From contig OY997589.1 in assembly GCA_963921825.1 (NCBI GenBank), positions 72,276,523-72,340,522 of the forward strand: a DNA stretch of 64,000 nt. The letters run 5' to 3'. Both the position numbers and the translations under genes were made by a program. The notes under the pieces were generated by a model that worked only from the letters and a program-made list of their open reading frames with translations, was not told the DNA's origin and searched no databases. This DNA comes from Erodium maritimum (Eukaryota > Streptophyta > Magnoliopsida > Geraniales > Geraniaceae). Shown here one piece after another: positions 35,044 to 45,725 of the stretch (its first letter is position 1; every line of letters starts with the position of its first letter).

Positions 35044-37601
35044 TTTTACGGCTGAACCGTATTATTAAAAGCTTATTACAATACATAGTAAAACGAAATA
35101 CACTTTATTTGCTAGAAGTCTTCATCTTCGTCTTCGTTTGCAAGGTTCACCGTTGGAGCTTGAGAAATTCCTGGTTCAGACCCTTCTTTTGAAGACGCTT
35201 TTGATGAAGTGTTGATGCTTTTGAGAATTTGTTTTAGGGAACTTTCGTACTCATATTCTGTCTTTGCAAAGGAGAGGAGAGCATTCACTCTTGATTTATG
35301 TGTCAAGAAAAGAGTATGTTGTTGGCCGATAGTTTGTTGTTGAGCATTTATGTTTTAGTCTGTCTGGTCTTCAAGATACATTCTCTGACTGCGTTTGTTT
35401 CAATGGTATTGGGTATGTTGAAAGAGGACCACCATTTTATTCGGAACCTCCTTTGGATGACTGGTATGATGCCGTCTTTGTTGTGCTCCAATGTCCATGA
35501 TAAAACCCAAGGCAGGAAGAAGTGGATGGAGAACAGGCACAGAGCAGGAAACCTGGCTTCTTCTTGGGAAGGGTTATATGTTTTGTGGAATAATTGATAG
35601 GCTTCTTCTACATTGGGGTGAAGGTATTCTCGGGTCGAGCAAAAAATCTTCCACCACTAAGCGAACCAATTAGGTAATTTTGAGGGGTTTATTGACTTGT
35701 GGTTGAAGTAAATCAACCAGGAATGAGATAAGTTGGTGTTTTGGATGTAAAAGGTATTGTAACAAGTAGTAATGTAGTCCCAGTACGAGTATATGCGGCA
35801 ATGGGGTAATGTGGTTTTGAAGGTGGAAGGAAAAGCTTTAGAGGATGATAAAGAGATGCCCCAATCTGTAATGCTGAGGATTTTGTGTATTTTGACCGTG
35901 GAGTAGGATGGGAGGCCACTTTTGTCCAAGAAATAGTGTTTGAATTCTACTGACTTCGTATCCTCAAGGATACTCTAGTAATAAACAGGGTTTTTTGAAA
36001 GGTCACTAGGGGTGAAGAACCATCCATTTGGTAGGAGTTTGGAAATGGTTATAAACGGATTGGGGTCCAAGAATCCTGGTTCTATTGTAAGGATCATGAG
36101 TATGATGGGTTTGTCCATGTAAGAGGACTTTTGGGGATTTGACTTGGTTGGAGCCACTACTTGAGAACTGTCTTGAGGGAAAAAAATATTTTTCGAGAAA
36201 AAGGTTTCTCCTCTTTCAAGTTTTGAAACCTTTGAGAACACTACTGAGGGGGAGAGATAATCTCCTTCTTAGGTTTTGGGATAAGAGGTTTACCTGACTC
36301 CGGCGGAGCTAGAAAAGCTTGGAGCACTTTGAGTAGGCTGGGGTCATCAGATAAAGCCTTTAACCATCGCTGTAATTTTGAGTCTTCTGTAATATTGGAT
36401 GAAGTTGATGGCTCAATGTTTTGTTTCATGGTTTCGGCATAGGTTATTATGGGTTTTTCTGTAGGACAAATTTTGCGTGGGTACGACTTTCTTCTTTTTC
36501 TTAGGCATTGGGTTCTTTTGGCTGAGATCTGTTATGCAAGAATTCACGGGTCAGGAAATCTGGTAGGGAATTTGTATCTCCTTTTAGTTATCAATGTCAA
36601 AATCAAAAGCACTTAAAATAAATTGTCATCTTGCGAAAATTTGTTTGGAAGCGATATTTTGAACATCCTTTTGTAAAACTTCTTTTGCAGATTTACAATC
36701 AATGTGAAGAAGAAATTTTCGATTTAAAAGATCAGACTGGAACTTTGAAATGCACAGAACAATACTCAAAATTTCTTTTTTAATGGTGGAATAATTTGCT
36801 TGTATATCATTCCAATGTCCTGAAGTGTACGCAATGACTTACTCTTTCCCATCCTTGTTTTGCTTTAATATCCCCTCATATCCTATATCACTAGCATCAG
36901 TTTCTACAATCTTAGGGAGGCCAGGATCTGCTAAATGTAAACAAGGGATGGTAAGGACTTGTTGCTTGATTTGCTGGACAATCTTAGTATGTCTATCTGT
37001 CCATTGTTCTGGGTTTTTCTTTAGCCTATTCTGCAAAGGTTTTGCCATCTTATTAATGTTAGGACAAAAATCTAAGACATAGTTTAAACTTACAAGAAAC
37101 CTTTGAAGCTGGGTTTTATCAAGAATCCTATCTAGAAACTTATTTGTAAATTGTAAGGACCGCTCGATGGCCTAAAAAACGAATTGTAGTCCTAAAAAGA
37201 GAAATCTTTTTTGCTGACACTATAAGACCATTTTTCTTTATTGCAAAGAAGAAGGTCTTGAGATGTTTTACATGTTGCTCAAAAGACTTAGAGAAAATAA
37301 ACACATCATCAATATAAACAATACAAAAATCAGAGTACGGATTAAAAATGTCATTCATAATTCGTTGGAATTCTTAAGGAGCATTTTTTAATCCAAAAGG
37401 CATGACATTCCACTCATACTGTCCAAAGGGAACTATAAATGCTATTTTGTATCTGTCTTTTGGGTCGATTTGAATTTTCCAAAATCCTGACTTCAAATCA
37501 AATTTAGAAAAAATAAAGGAAGAATGAAGTTTCTGTAAAAGATCCTTTGTGTTTGGAATCGAATAACGAATCCATTTCAAGGAGTCGTTATCCGATTCCA
37601 A
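35044..37601 (-). pseudogene. Endogenous caulimovirid remnant (RT, RNase H and a downstream ORF)
   Basis: Read on the minus strand. 37601-37374 carries the first half of a pararetrovirus RT palm (FSKFDLKSGFW, MPFGLKNAP). A stop follows at once; 37358-37140 then holds the YIDDV active-site motif and a frame break. 37048-36510 carries the connection and RNase H region (IVETDASDIGY, SGHWNDIQANYS, HIDCKSA) with at least one further frame change. The polyprotein stop overlaps the ATG of a second ORF (~36510 down to 35112), of unknown function and broken into several frames, ending in an acidic tail. Two ORFs and the RNase H motif suggest a florendovirus-like lineage, by recollection only. Movement, coat and protease regions are absent, and a retroposon abuts at 37602. 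It is not functional. Confidence 0.88.
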
Positions 37602-38199
37602 TGTCCTGAGGCATGTCGCCTACGTCTCCCCCACCGTGCCGAGCTTGTCACCCTCCGTTGTCGAGCACCCCACGCCAGCTGCCGTCGAGTCCCACCGCAC
37701 TCCGTCGTCGAGCCCCGCCGCCCTTTTAGACCATATGAAACGTTGTTTGCAGCGTTGCCTGCTTTTTTCGTGCCTTGGTGCCGTTGTTGGCTAGCGTATG
37801 GCGTGTTTGTGGCCCCTCTTTTGTGCAACCACACCGTCTTCGTTCATCCGGGACTCCCTGATGTTGCGCACCCTGCACAGTTTCTCCCTAGTACTCTACC
37901 CCAATGGTCGGGCTTCTCGGTCTTAGGTGAGCTTGTCGGCCACCATAGTAGGTCAAGACAACTTCCCGAAAAGGCTCTTAGAACCTTCTATATGCTTAAT
38001 TGTGCTAATAGTCGTGTTTGTGTGCTATCCTCCTAGTTGTCTTAGGAGTTTGTTTAAGCTTAGCATGTCGGGACACCTGTCAATTGATGGGGGTCTCGTA
38101 TTTAGTCTCGGCTATGTTTTAGATGTATTATCGTTTGGGTGTATTGTCGTTTATGTTGGCGCTAATTTATGAATCAAGCATACCCTTTACTCAAAAAAA
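37602..38199 (+). mobile_element. Short poly(A) retroposon abutting the viral remnant
   Basis: GC-rich sequence begins at the break in the viral RT and ends with ctc plus an 11-base A-run (38189-38199). No recognisable protein is encoded. The flanks gttatccgattcc (before) and gttaccgaacacc (after) are similar but not identical, so a decayed target duplication is possible. The 5' boundary is approximate. Confidence 0.5.
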
Positions 38200-38251
38200 A
38201 AAACTAATAGTTACCGAACACCATTATTGGAAGCTTGATTGTATATACTTT

Positions 38252-39676
38252 TTTTATCAACAGTTTTTTGTTTTATAAACTAAAACACCTTCCAAAATGG
38301 AAAGAGGGGCAAGAGCTTGAAAGTCACCACTCTCAAAAAAGTAACAGACTGGGCATTCCCAAACAGAACCGCAACAGAACCGAAACATACTCAATGTAAG
38401 AGTCAACAACATGTCTAAAACCTAGATTTTACAGCAATGAAGAAAACCAGTACAACAAACCCAACAAGGGGTGAAACCAACAAATGGTCTAAGAACTTGA
38501 AAAACAACAATGAAGCACAAAAATAAGAAAAGAAACCCACCGAGAGGCAAACCAAAGAAACCAAAACGGGTCTTGAACCAAGATTTTACCACAATGAAGC
38601 ATAGAGAGAAAAAAAACCAACCTCAGTAACTCCCGATCCAACAACCAACCACCGACATAAACAACCCTGAACCCTAACCCGGATCTTAAAACAAGCGCCC
38701 AATCTCATCGAGGCCACTAACTCCAAGAGTTGTTGTCTACTAACAAGATGGCGGCCAACACCGCTAAAACGGTAGAGACCGGCCAATGGTAAAAGCCACC
38801 AGAACACTACAACCCCCTAAAATCAGCCATGATTTGTCTTGCAACAGTGATATAAAGACCAAAGACTCGTCAAAGGACTACATCATAAACACCGACGAGC
38901 CCCACCAATAATGGAGGGGAACACATGAAGAGCAAAAACATAAGCTAATTCTAGGAGTAAAGTGACGTTGCCTTAAGATCAAGAAGGGAGAAGAAGCTAC
39001 CGATCCAACTTACCCATGCCGAGTAAGAAGACAGTTTGAACTGTACCGACAACGAGGCACCAACAACCGTAGGCCTTACCAAAATTAACCACAACAAAGC
39101 CGGATTCAGGGACTACACAAAAGATAAGCCAAGCAACGCACGAAATAAACCCCAAAGGACACATCCGGAGCAGATCGAACATGAGGAAAAGAGTTACCCC
39201 TTGCCTCAGATCTGCCAGAGTTGAAAGTTGAGAGGCGTGGGGCAGAGAATGCAGGAGGTAACCGATGGCGACGTCCAAAGTGAGGAGGTCCTCTCTGGAG
39301 CACGCGCTCTCCACTGCAGATTTGAACACGCGCAGGCCACTAGAAGTCATCAGAAAATTACAGGTACACAACCAAGGTTGAGAACCTTGGACGAGGAAAT
39401 CAAACTCGGCCAAACGTCACCACCGACCAAAGGTAATGGAAGGTGTCACTGAAGCAAGGGCGGAGTTGATGGAGGAGAGCAGGCGAATGCGATCTGTCAC
39501 GAAAGGAGGGGAAGGAGGACGGAGGGAAGGAAAAAGAAGGGGGAAGTTGTCGATGGTCCACCGGGTCTGAAGACCGAACTAAACCATCGGCAGGGCATGT
39601 AAAGAAGGAGAAATGACTAGGGTTCTACTATTCCTTAGAGAGAAAACGAAGTAAGGGATTTTTCCTTTTCTTGACG
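38252..39676 (-). mobile_element. Poly(A) retroposon, minus strand, 11-bp target duplication
   Basis: gtatatacttt occurs at 38241-38251 and again at 39677-39687. Read on the minus strand, the element starts with a CT-rich leader near 39670 (aaaccctag-type) and ends in a LINE-like tail (...gtttataaaacaaaaaactgttgat then A-run). It is 1.43 kb with several open frames (longest 138 codons, 38997-39413) but no recognisable domain. I infer a non-autonomous, LINE-mobilised element. Confidence 0.85.
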
Positions 39677-40412
39677 GTATATACTTTAAGAAAAAAAAAC
39701 TAATAGAAACCATGCCTTAGTTGACTGCAAAAACACTGCACTTTTTGATAAGTTGTAGGGGCTTTTCAGTAAAACTATCATATTTTTTTACCAATTCACA
39801 AATTTAATTTTTACCGCTTTATTTAAACTCCGTTTGGCTTCAAACTTGCGCCAATATTTTTATTTTTTTTCAAGGGCTTACTATCAAGATCAGTCATGAA
39901 TATATTTTGAAGAACGACAAAAATTTATTTCGGGGTTTATTTAAAAAAAAAACAATATCTGGGTAATTTTTATCAACACTTTACACTAATTTCATCAACC
40001 CTGAACACTGGTTTTATCAACACAGAACACTAGTTTTATCACCTCATTTTACCAAAACTGAACATGATTTTTATCACCTCATCACATGTCTAGTTTTATC
40101 AACACTGAACACTGGTTTTATCAACACGGAACACTAGTTTTATTACCTCATTTTACCAAAACTGAACATGATTTTAATCACCTCATCACTTGTTTTTATA
40201 TCACCTCATCACATGTCTTTTATTAACATTGAACACTAATTTTATCAACACTAAACATTTGGTTTATTACCACATCACATATGTTTTATCACCTCATAAC
40301 TTGTTTTTTTTTATCACTTCAGCACACATGTTTTATCACCATAACATATGTTTTTTCATCAGCATTAAACACTATTTTTGTCAACACTGAACATTAGTTT
40401 TATCACCTTGAT

Positions 40413-41140
40413 CAAGGTTCTAAAAAACGCTAGGCGCTAGTCGGGCGGTTAGGCTCTACCGGGATTAATCGGAGACTAGTCGGAGATTAATCGGGGATTA
40501 ATCGGATTTTTAATTTTCTATTTTTTTTAATTTATTAACAAATATTATATTATATATATGAATAAAATATGAATTTTATTATGAAAAAGTAGTAAAAAGA
40601 CATTTATAAAATACAAAAAATATATATTTATTACATAATTATCTGTAAATGACAAAAAAATCATATAAACAACATTAATATCCTTATATAAAAATAAAAC
40701 TAGTAATAAAAAATTAAAAATTAATATGATATTTAAGACAAAAAATGTCAATAAAAAAGTAAACTACATTGACATCCACAATTATTTAAGATGTAAGTGT
40801 ATATAATCTATGATTATTAATTTTATAATTAAATTTAAAATAAAAATTACATATATTTAATATATATTTTTGATAATAATAATAATATGAATTATATAAA
40901 ATGATTAATAACAAATATTTAAGATAAAACTTTAAAAATCGGATGAGTGTTCTAAAAATTCCCACCTAGGAACCGATTAATCCCCGCCTAGGACCGATTA
41001 ATCCCCGCCTAGGTGGGAATTGACCCGATTTTTTTAAATCCGCCTAGAGCCGCCCGACTCGTTAAAATCGGGTCGGTGTTCTAAAAATCCCCGCCTAGGC
41101 GCCGATTAATCCCCGCCTAGGCCCGACTTTTAGAACACTG
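40413..41140. mobile_element. hAT-type MITE nested in element A
   Basis: Perfect 8-bp duplication accttgat (40405-40412 and 41141-41148). Ends CAAGGTTCTAAAA and CAGTGTTCTAAAA (reverse complement) form short TIRs. Subterminal repeats of ccgcctagg...gattaatcccc are dense at both ends and a ~400 bp AT-rich centre lies between them. An 8-bp duplication and these ends fit the hAT superfamily. It is non-coding. Confidence 0.9.
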
Positions 41141-41410
41141 ACCTTGATATGAAAAATTTATTAGTGAAGATTTATCAACACTCAACAATAGTTTTATCAC
41201 CCTGATATAATTTTTTTTGTGCTTCAAAATATGTTCATGACTGATATTGTTTTAAATCCCTTGGAAAAAAAATAATGACGCTAGTTTGAAGCTAATCGGA
41301 GTTGAAACGAAACGGGAATGATTAAATTAGTGAATTGGTGAAGAAAAAATGGACACTTGTCCACATGGCACCATGCTATTACAATTATGCTCTTACTTGT
41401 TTAAGAGATT

Positions 41411-42294
41411 TTTTTTTTGAAACAGGAAAGAGGTAGTTGTATTACGATTTCATATCATGATTACAAGGAGGGACATAACAGTCCCGGATACCAGCTTTTT
41501 GTCCCAACCGGCCGTATCCCGTCGGGCGCACATGGTTCCATACATATAGTCTGCTTTGATTCTCAGATCCGAACTCAAGTGTACCTCGATCCAACGTTAC
41601 AAGGAAATAACAAACCAAAGTCCTAAACTTATTGAGCCAACCAAAAGGTTATTCGACCTAGCACAGTGAATAACCAATAATTTATTCGACCTAAAACAGG
41701 ATAAAAGCTTAGCATACGATTGAAAGAGCAAACTACCAAATCTGCGATGCCAGTTTTTCTAGGCCCCGTGCCATTGGAGCGATCTGGTATCGTCAATTCT
41801 TCGTCTTGATTCTCCCGGATCTTTAGAAGTAGTGCGGAAGACGAGAGCATCGATTCGACTCGCAGCGGTTTGTTCGAGATCGAGGGTCCCGACTTCGGGT
41901 GCCGTGGAGACATACCCCGACTTATCGTCCTTCCTCCCGGATCCCAGATCCATCGAGGGAGCGGACCCATGCCGACGATAGGTGGCTCTGGGGCAGTAGG
42001 CCGCTGATGGAGGACAACGCATGTAGCCCGTATCCCGGATAACAACAGGAGGGCCACGGTGGCTGAGAGACGTCCGGGAAGCAGAACGGGCGGAGCAGAA
42101 GGAGCAAAAGGCGACGACGCTCGTGTCAGGCGGGCTGAGATAGCGGCTGGCGGACGGCAATGGATGGCGATGACGACGGGCTGAGATAGTAGGGGGCTTC
42201 AATGGTGGAAAAAGGGGTTTCAATGATGGCTGTCATGGAGGAGGGTGGGGAGGGGCTGCGCACAAAGAGAATTAGGTTTCTCTCTGCGCACGAG
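41411..42294 (-). mobile_element. Poly(A) retroposon copy 2 of tail family 1, minus strand
   Basis: ttgtttaagagatt occurs at 41397-41410 and 42295-42308. The T-run at 41411-41418 then gaaacagg is, on the minus strand, a ...cctgtttc plus A tail. Most of the element (~41590-42000) is strongly similar to the copy at 53.5-54.5 kb, and the 5' ends also match (gcagagagaaacctaat). In both copies the same frame reads WDPGGRTISR...SGPSISNKPLRVESM, here uninterrupted over 41629-42057. No known protein is recognised. Confidence 0.87.
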
Positions 42295-42410
42295 TTGTTT
42301 AAGAGATTTCTTAATTGTGCGTGAGTTTGGTGATTTTGGGGTGATGATGTGACATCATAATGAATGTTGGATCTTACGTGTGTAATTAGGATGAGTTCAC
42401 ACAATTTTTT

Positions 42411-42964
42411 AAGATAAGTAAGATTTTAAATCTATTTGTCTTCTGTACCTTAATTACAAAAGTAGGATAAGACCTAATTAAATGAATGAATATGCATGTG
42501 TTGCCTTGAAAACTAGCAGAGAAGCAGAATGTGAAGGCTAGGCTATTGTTGGATTATGTGAAGAAAGTGTATTTATTAGGAGAGATGTGGTTCCTAAATT
42601 CAATAGCAACCACATTTGTCTCTTCACTAATGTAGTGCTACTATTTACTTATTCTCAATACAATACTTGCATTGTATGGTGAGAGATGGTGGGGCTCAGT
42701 GCAGCTGGATACAGCAATCAGGCCCGTTAAAGTCTTCCGTACCCAACGTCTCTCTGTCTTTAATTTCAGATCCGTTATCAACGGTCCAATTTTATAACCA
42801 CCTTTTAAAAAAAATCATCAACGACTCTCATATAAAATTAACTACAACTCATTAATACCAAACAAGAAATAATAATAAGTAACACCGCATTTTTCTTATC
42901 AAACACTTGAACAGAGATACCAATTTTCTCGGGAAACAATCGCCCCTGGATTTTCCTGCTCCAA
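42411..42964 (+). promoter_or_regulatory. CML upstream region and leader
   Basis: Holds no other gene. 42880-42964 is a plausible 5' leader. The phrase ggattttcctgctc occurs just before and just after the start codon (42950 and 42989 area), a small direct repeat. No confident TATA box is called. Confidence 0.4.
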
Positions 42965-43606
42965 ATGGCAACTATCATCTCTCTCCGGATTTTCCTGCTC
43001 TGCAACTCGATTCTCCTCTATTTCGTCCCCAAGAAGCTCATATCTCTCCTCTCATCTTCATCTTGGTTTTCCACTCTCCCAGACACCAAAACAGCGCCAC
43101 AACCGTCTCCGGCACCACCCTCTGCCGCCCAGACGAGTACCGAGCTCAAGAGGGTATTTGAAATGTTCGACCGGAACGGGGACGGGCGCATCAGCCAGAA
43201 GGAGCTCAGTGAATCGCTGGGCAATCTGGGAATGTCCATCCCGGAAGAGGAACTGAGCGTGATGATCCAGAAGATCGATGCAAACAAGGACGGGTGTGTT
43301 GATCTGAGCGAGTTCGAAGATCTTTATGGGTCCATAATGGGGGAAGATCTTTATGGGTCCATAATGGGGGAGAGAGATGAGGACAATGACATGAAGGAGG
43401 TGTTCCGTGTGTTCGACCAGAACGGAGACGGGTACATCACCTCCAATGAACTCAATTCCGTCCTGGAATCACTCAAACAAGGGAAGACAATTGAGGACTG
43501 CAAGGTGATGATCCGGAAGGTGGATGTTGATGGAGATGGAAGAATCGATTACAAGGAATTCACGCACATGATGAAGGGAGGCGGATTCATTGCCACCTCC
43601 GGTTAA
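42965..43606 (+). CDS. Calmodulin-like protein with four EF-hands and N-terminal hydrophobic segment
   Basis: Ca2+ sensor of the plant CML family (CML3/5/7-like), intronless, 213 residues. EF-hand loops are at 69-80 ([12 protein letters not shown]), 105-116 ([12 protein letters not shown]), 151-162 ([12 protein letters not shown]) and 187-198 ([12 protein letters not shown]). All keep acidic first positions and a Glu at position 12, so all four should bind Ca2+. Residues 1-31 are hydrophobic, suggesting a signal anchor or membrane tether as in CML4/5-type proteins. The linker between hands 2 and 3 contains EDLYGSIMG twice in tandem (118-126, 127-135), encoded by an exact 27-bp duplication at 43316-43342/43343-43369. 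Relatives have one copy. The segment before hand 4 (SLKQGKT) lacks the usual GL. The ATG at 42965 is the first that gives the conserved layout. Confidence 0.93.
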   Translation: MATIISLRIFLLCNSILLYFVPKKLISLLSSSSWFSTLPDTKTAPQPSPAPPSAAQTSTELKRVFEMFDRNGDGRISQKELSESLGNLGMSIPEEELSVMIQKIDANKDGCVDLSEFEDLYGSIMGEDLYGSIMGERDEDNDMKEVFRVFDQNGDGYITSNELNSVLESLKQGKTIEDCKVMIRKVDVDGDGRIDYKEFTHMMKGGGFIATSG

Positions 43607-44002
43607 CAAGGTCCACGGCTGGTCTGAATTTTGTGTTAACACGGCCAGAGAGACCATGCACAGTTGGTAATTTACAGGGCTCAGGTCCTGTAGCCACCAC
43701 AAAACAGGACTATGATGTTTAATGAGAGTTTATGATGTCCCTATATTGCTATAGTTTCACTTTATTATTTATAACTATGGAGCATGGTTTCACCTAATAC
43801 AATGTAGAGACAGGGCATACAAACATATTTTAGCAACACATACGTATTTGGCGGATGTAACTGGGTCAAGGAGAAATGTAGAACTCTGTTGTGCCTTGTG
43901 TTGTGTCCATCGGTGTGCTGATATTGATGTTCATTTTCCTGTAATCAATACATTGAGGTGACTGATGAAACAGCATATCATGAATGCATTTGTATTTGGA
44001 AG
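43607..44002. other. Convergent 3' ends of CML and FAR1-type gene A
   Basis: No gene is seen between the CML stop and the stop of the minus-strand FAR1-type gene. Both 3' UTRs should lie here. AT-rich motifs are present but I do not assign a poly(A) signal. Confidence 0.45.
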
Positions 44003-45725
44003 TTATAAAGCATCAAGTTCAATATCTTTCAAGTTGTTAACTATCTCTTCAACTCTAATTGACATGAACTCTGAATGTTCCTCAAGGTCTTTCAGAACCA
44101 TGCATAGCTGTTGTTGGAATGACGCTGACCGTTCTTTTTCACGCTCTAGCTCCTCATGTAGATCCTGGATTCGCTTATCTTTCTCCTCCTGGAAACACAC
44201 AAGTTAGCACTCGGGAAAGTAGAACAATATCTGACACACTTTCATCTAAACAACCTAATGAGATTAAAATGGTCAATGTGTGTATATTTTCAAGGCTATA
44301 TGGATGTTGCACTACTGATTGCTAAAAGAACCACAATTGAGTTGGTACTGCAAATAAATGTCAAAGGGAAGCTCTTAAGGTTCCCCAAAAAATCAAGTTA
44401 AGGTTTCTTCTCTTTTGGTATACTTTGCAAGATTGATTTATTATGTTACGTCAAATTAGCTAGTGACAAGTATGAATGAATGAGATTGAAGACCAGTCTA
44501 ATATAACACAAATTTGCGCAGAAGTGAATTCAACAAGTACAATGCCCACTAGGGTTGGCCTAGTGGTTAACTGATTTGAAGTTTGAACTACTTTAATTGA
44601 TATTGACCATCAAAATAATCAACTGCAATGCTCAGTTAAGAGACATGTTTGATTTTTGACAAAAAATTGACTGATGGAGTTGGTCTTCCATTTTCCCATC
44701 ATGTCCTCATCTGCTCCCACTTGCTAAGACACTCATGCGGTAGTAACTACCTCATATAACGAATGTACTTATTAAAGGAAAGTAGACACTTTGGAACATC
44801 CAAAGTAGGAAAGCACGAAACTTATTTTGAATTGAGGGATAAAGGTATTCATACTTCAGACTCACTTATCTCAAATTCCTGGAGTTGACTAAAGTTCAGT
44901 TTTTAGTTAATTTCTTAAGGCTACCGTTTTTCGTCAATTGGTTTGGCTTTCTGATCATGAGTACGAAAAAAAAGGTTCAGAACCAATTTCCCAGTTTAAT
45001 CAAAATGGAAAACGAAGGTCTTTAGCTTTATATATTCCCGGAGAAAAACTCACAAACTAACTATCAAACCATCACCTAATTAGCCTTTCAGAGAAGTGTG
45101 GCGAGAATAAGACAATAGGGCAGTAGCAGTAGAAGAACATGCTTTAGTGTAAGTGCTTCAGACATACCTCACTGAGAATATTAACAATGGGTAGCTCCCC
45201 CGGAACATTACAATTAGCCATAAGCTTATGGTTATGCTCCCGTACAAACTTAGTAACAACCCATTTTCCTCCATCTCTTGCTGCTAACCTTATCATTGCT
45301 TTACACCCTTCTCTGGTAACCGGCCTTGGAGGAAGAACCCTATCTTTCCTAAGTGTGTGCTTTGCTGAACGGAAACCTTCTCTTGAACAAACGAAATCTC
45401 GGCCTATTATGGCCGTGTTCTTTAGTGAGTGCCGAATACGATTTGTTCGTATGGTAAAACCCGTGTGCTTGGCATATTCATAATAAAAATCTCTAGCATC
45501 ATCCAAAGAAGGAAAACTCATCCCCTCATATACTTCTAAACTTTGCCCTCCTAAACTATCATCCTCTAGTGGCTGCAACAGGGTCATGTCATGATTTATA
45601 TCGATAGAATCACAATGCTGTAACAACCCTTCTGTAGAGTCGTGCTCACCAAAGGTATCGAAAGTTTCATCATCTGATACCCCATCAAGGCCTAGAAAAT
45701 CATGCTCACCCAGGGCACCAGCCAT
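44003..45725 (-). CDS. FAR1-related short DNA-binding protein A
   Basis: Two coding exons on the minus strand, 45168-45725 and 44003-44188, joined by a GT-AG intron in phase 0; 247 residues. It belongs to the short FAR1/FRS class that keeps only the FAR1 (WRKY-GCM1-type zinc finger) DNA-binding domain and lacks the Mutator transposase core and SWIM finger. FAR1 domain ~70-170: FYYEYAKHTGFTIR, DFVCSREGF, GCKAMIRL, KFVREHNHKL with the Cys/Cys/His/His zinc ligands present. Exon 2 is a 61-residue coiled coil (EEKDKRIQDLHEELEREKERS...). The N-terminus is acidic. A probable acceptor (ttttttgtag-like) just upstream of the ATG suggests a 5' UTR intron, so I start at 45725, not the in-frame codon at 45785. 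Predicted nuclear. It resembles gene B at 55.6 kb in length and intron position. Confidence 0.93.
44558..44605 (+). repeat. Possible SINE head remnant in the FAR1-A intron
   Basis: gggttggcctagtggttaa resembles the tRNA-like A box that starts many plant SINEs. agtttgaactac ~25 bases later resembles a weak B box. The spacing is shorter than normal and no poly(A) end or target duplication was found. Confidence 0.3.

Larger units (their letters stand above)
39712..42410. mobile_element. Mutator-like element A, carrying two nested insertions
   Basis: Homologous to element B at 47.0-48.4 kb. Shared features: the left block ttgactgcaaaaac...; inverted subterminal arms (ccgtttggcttcaaacttgcgcc on the left, its reverse complement on the right, and atcagtcatgaatatattttga in both); a core of tttatcaacac/tttatcacctcat minisatellite; and the right end around ggtgatgatgtgacat...ttacgtg to ~42410. 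A hAT MITE (40413-41140) sits in the core and a retroposon (41411-42294) near the right end. The left terminus does not align with that of B, so it appears truncated or rearranged. No transposase is encoded. Confidence 0.75.

Noticed and set aside
35298-35597. 99-codon plus-strand frame
   Set aside because: It is antisense to the second viral ORF.
38997-39413. 138-codon minus-strand frame
   Set aside because: It is inside a poly(A) retroposon with defined ends and has no family match that I recognise. It is kept as part of the element, not as a gene.
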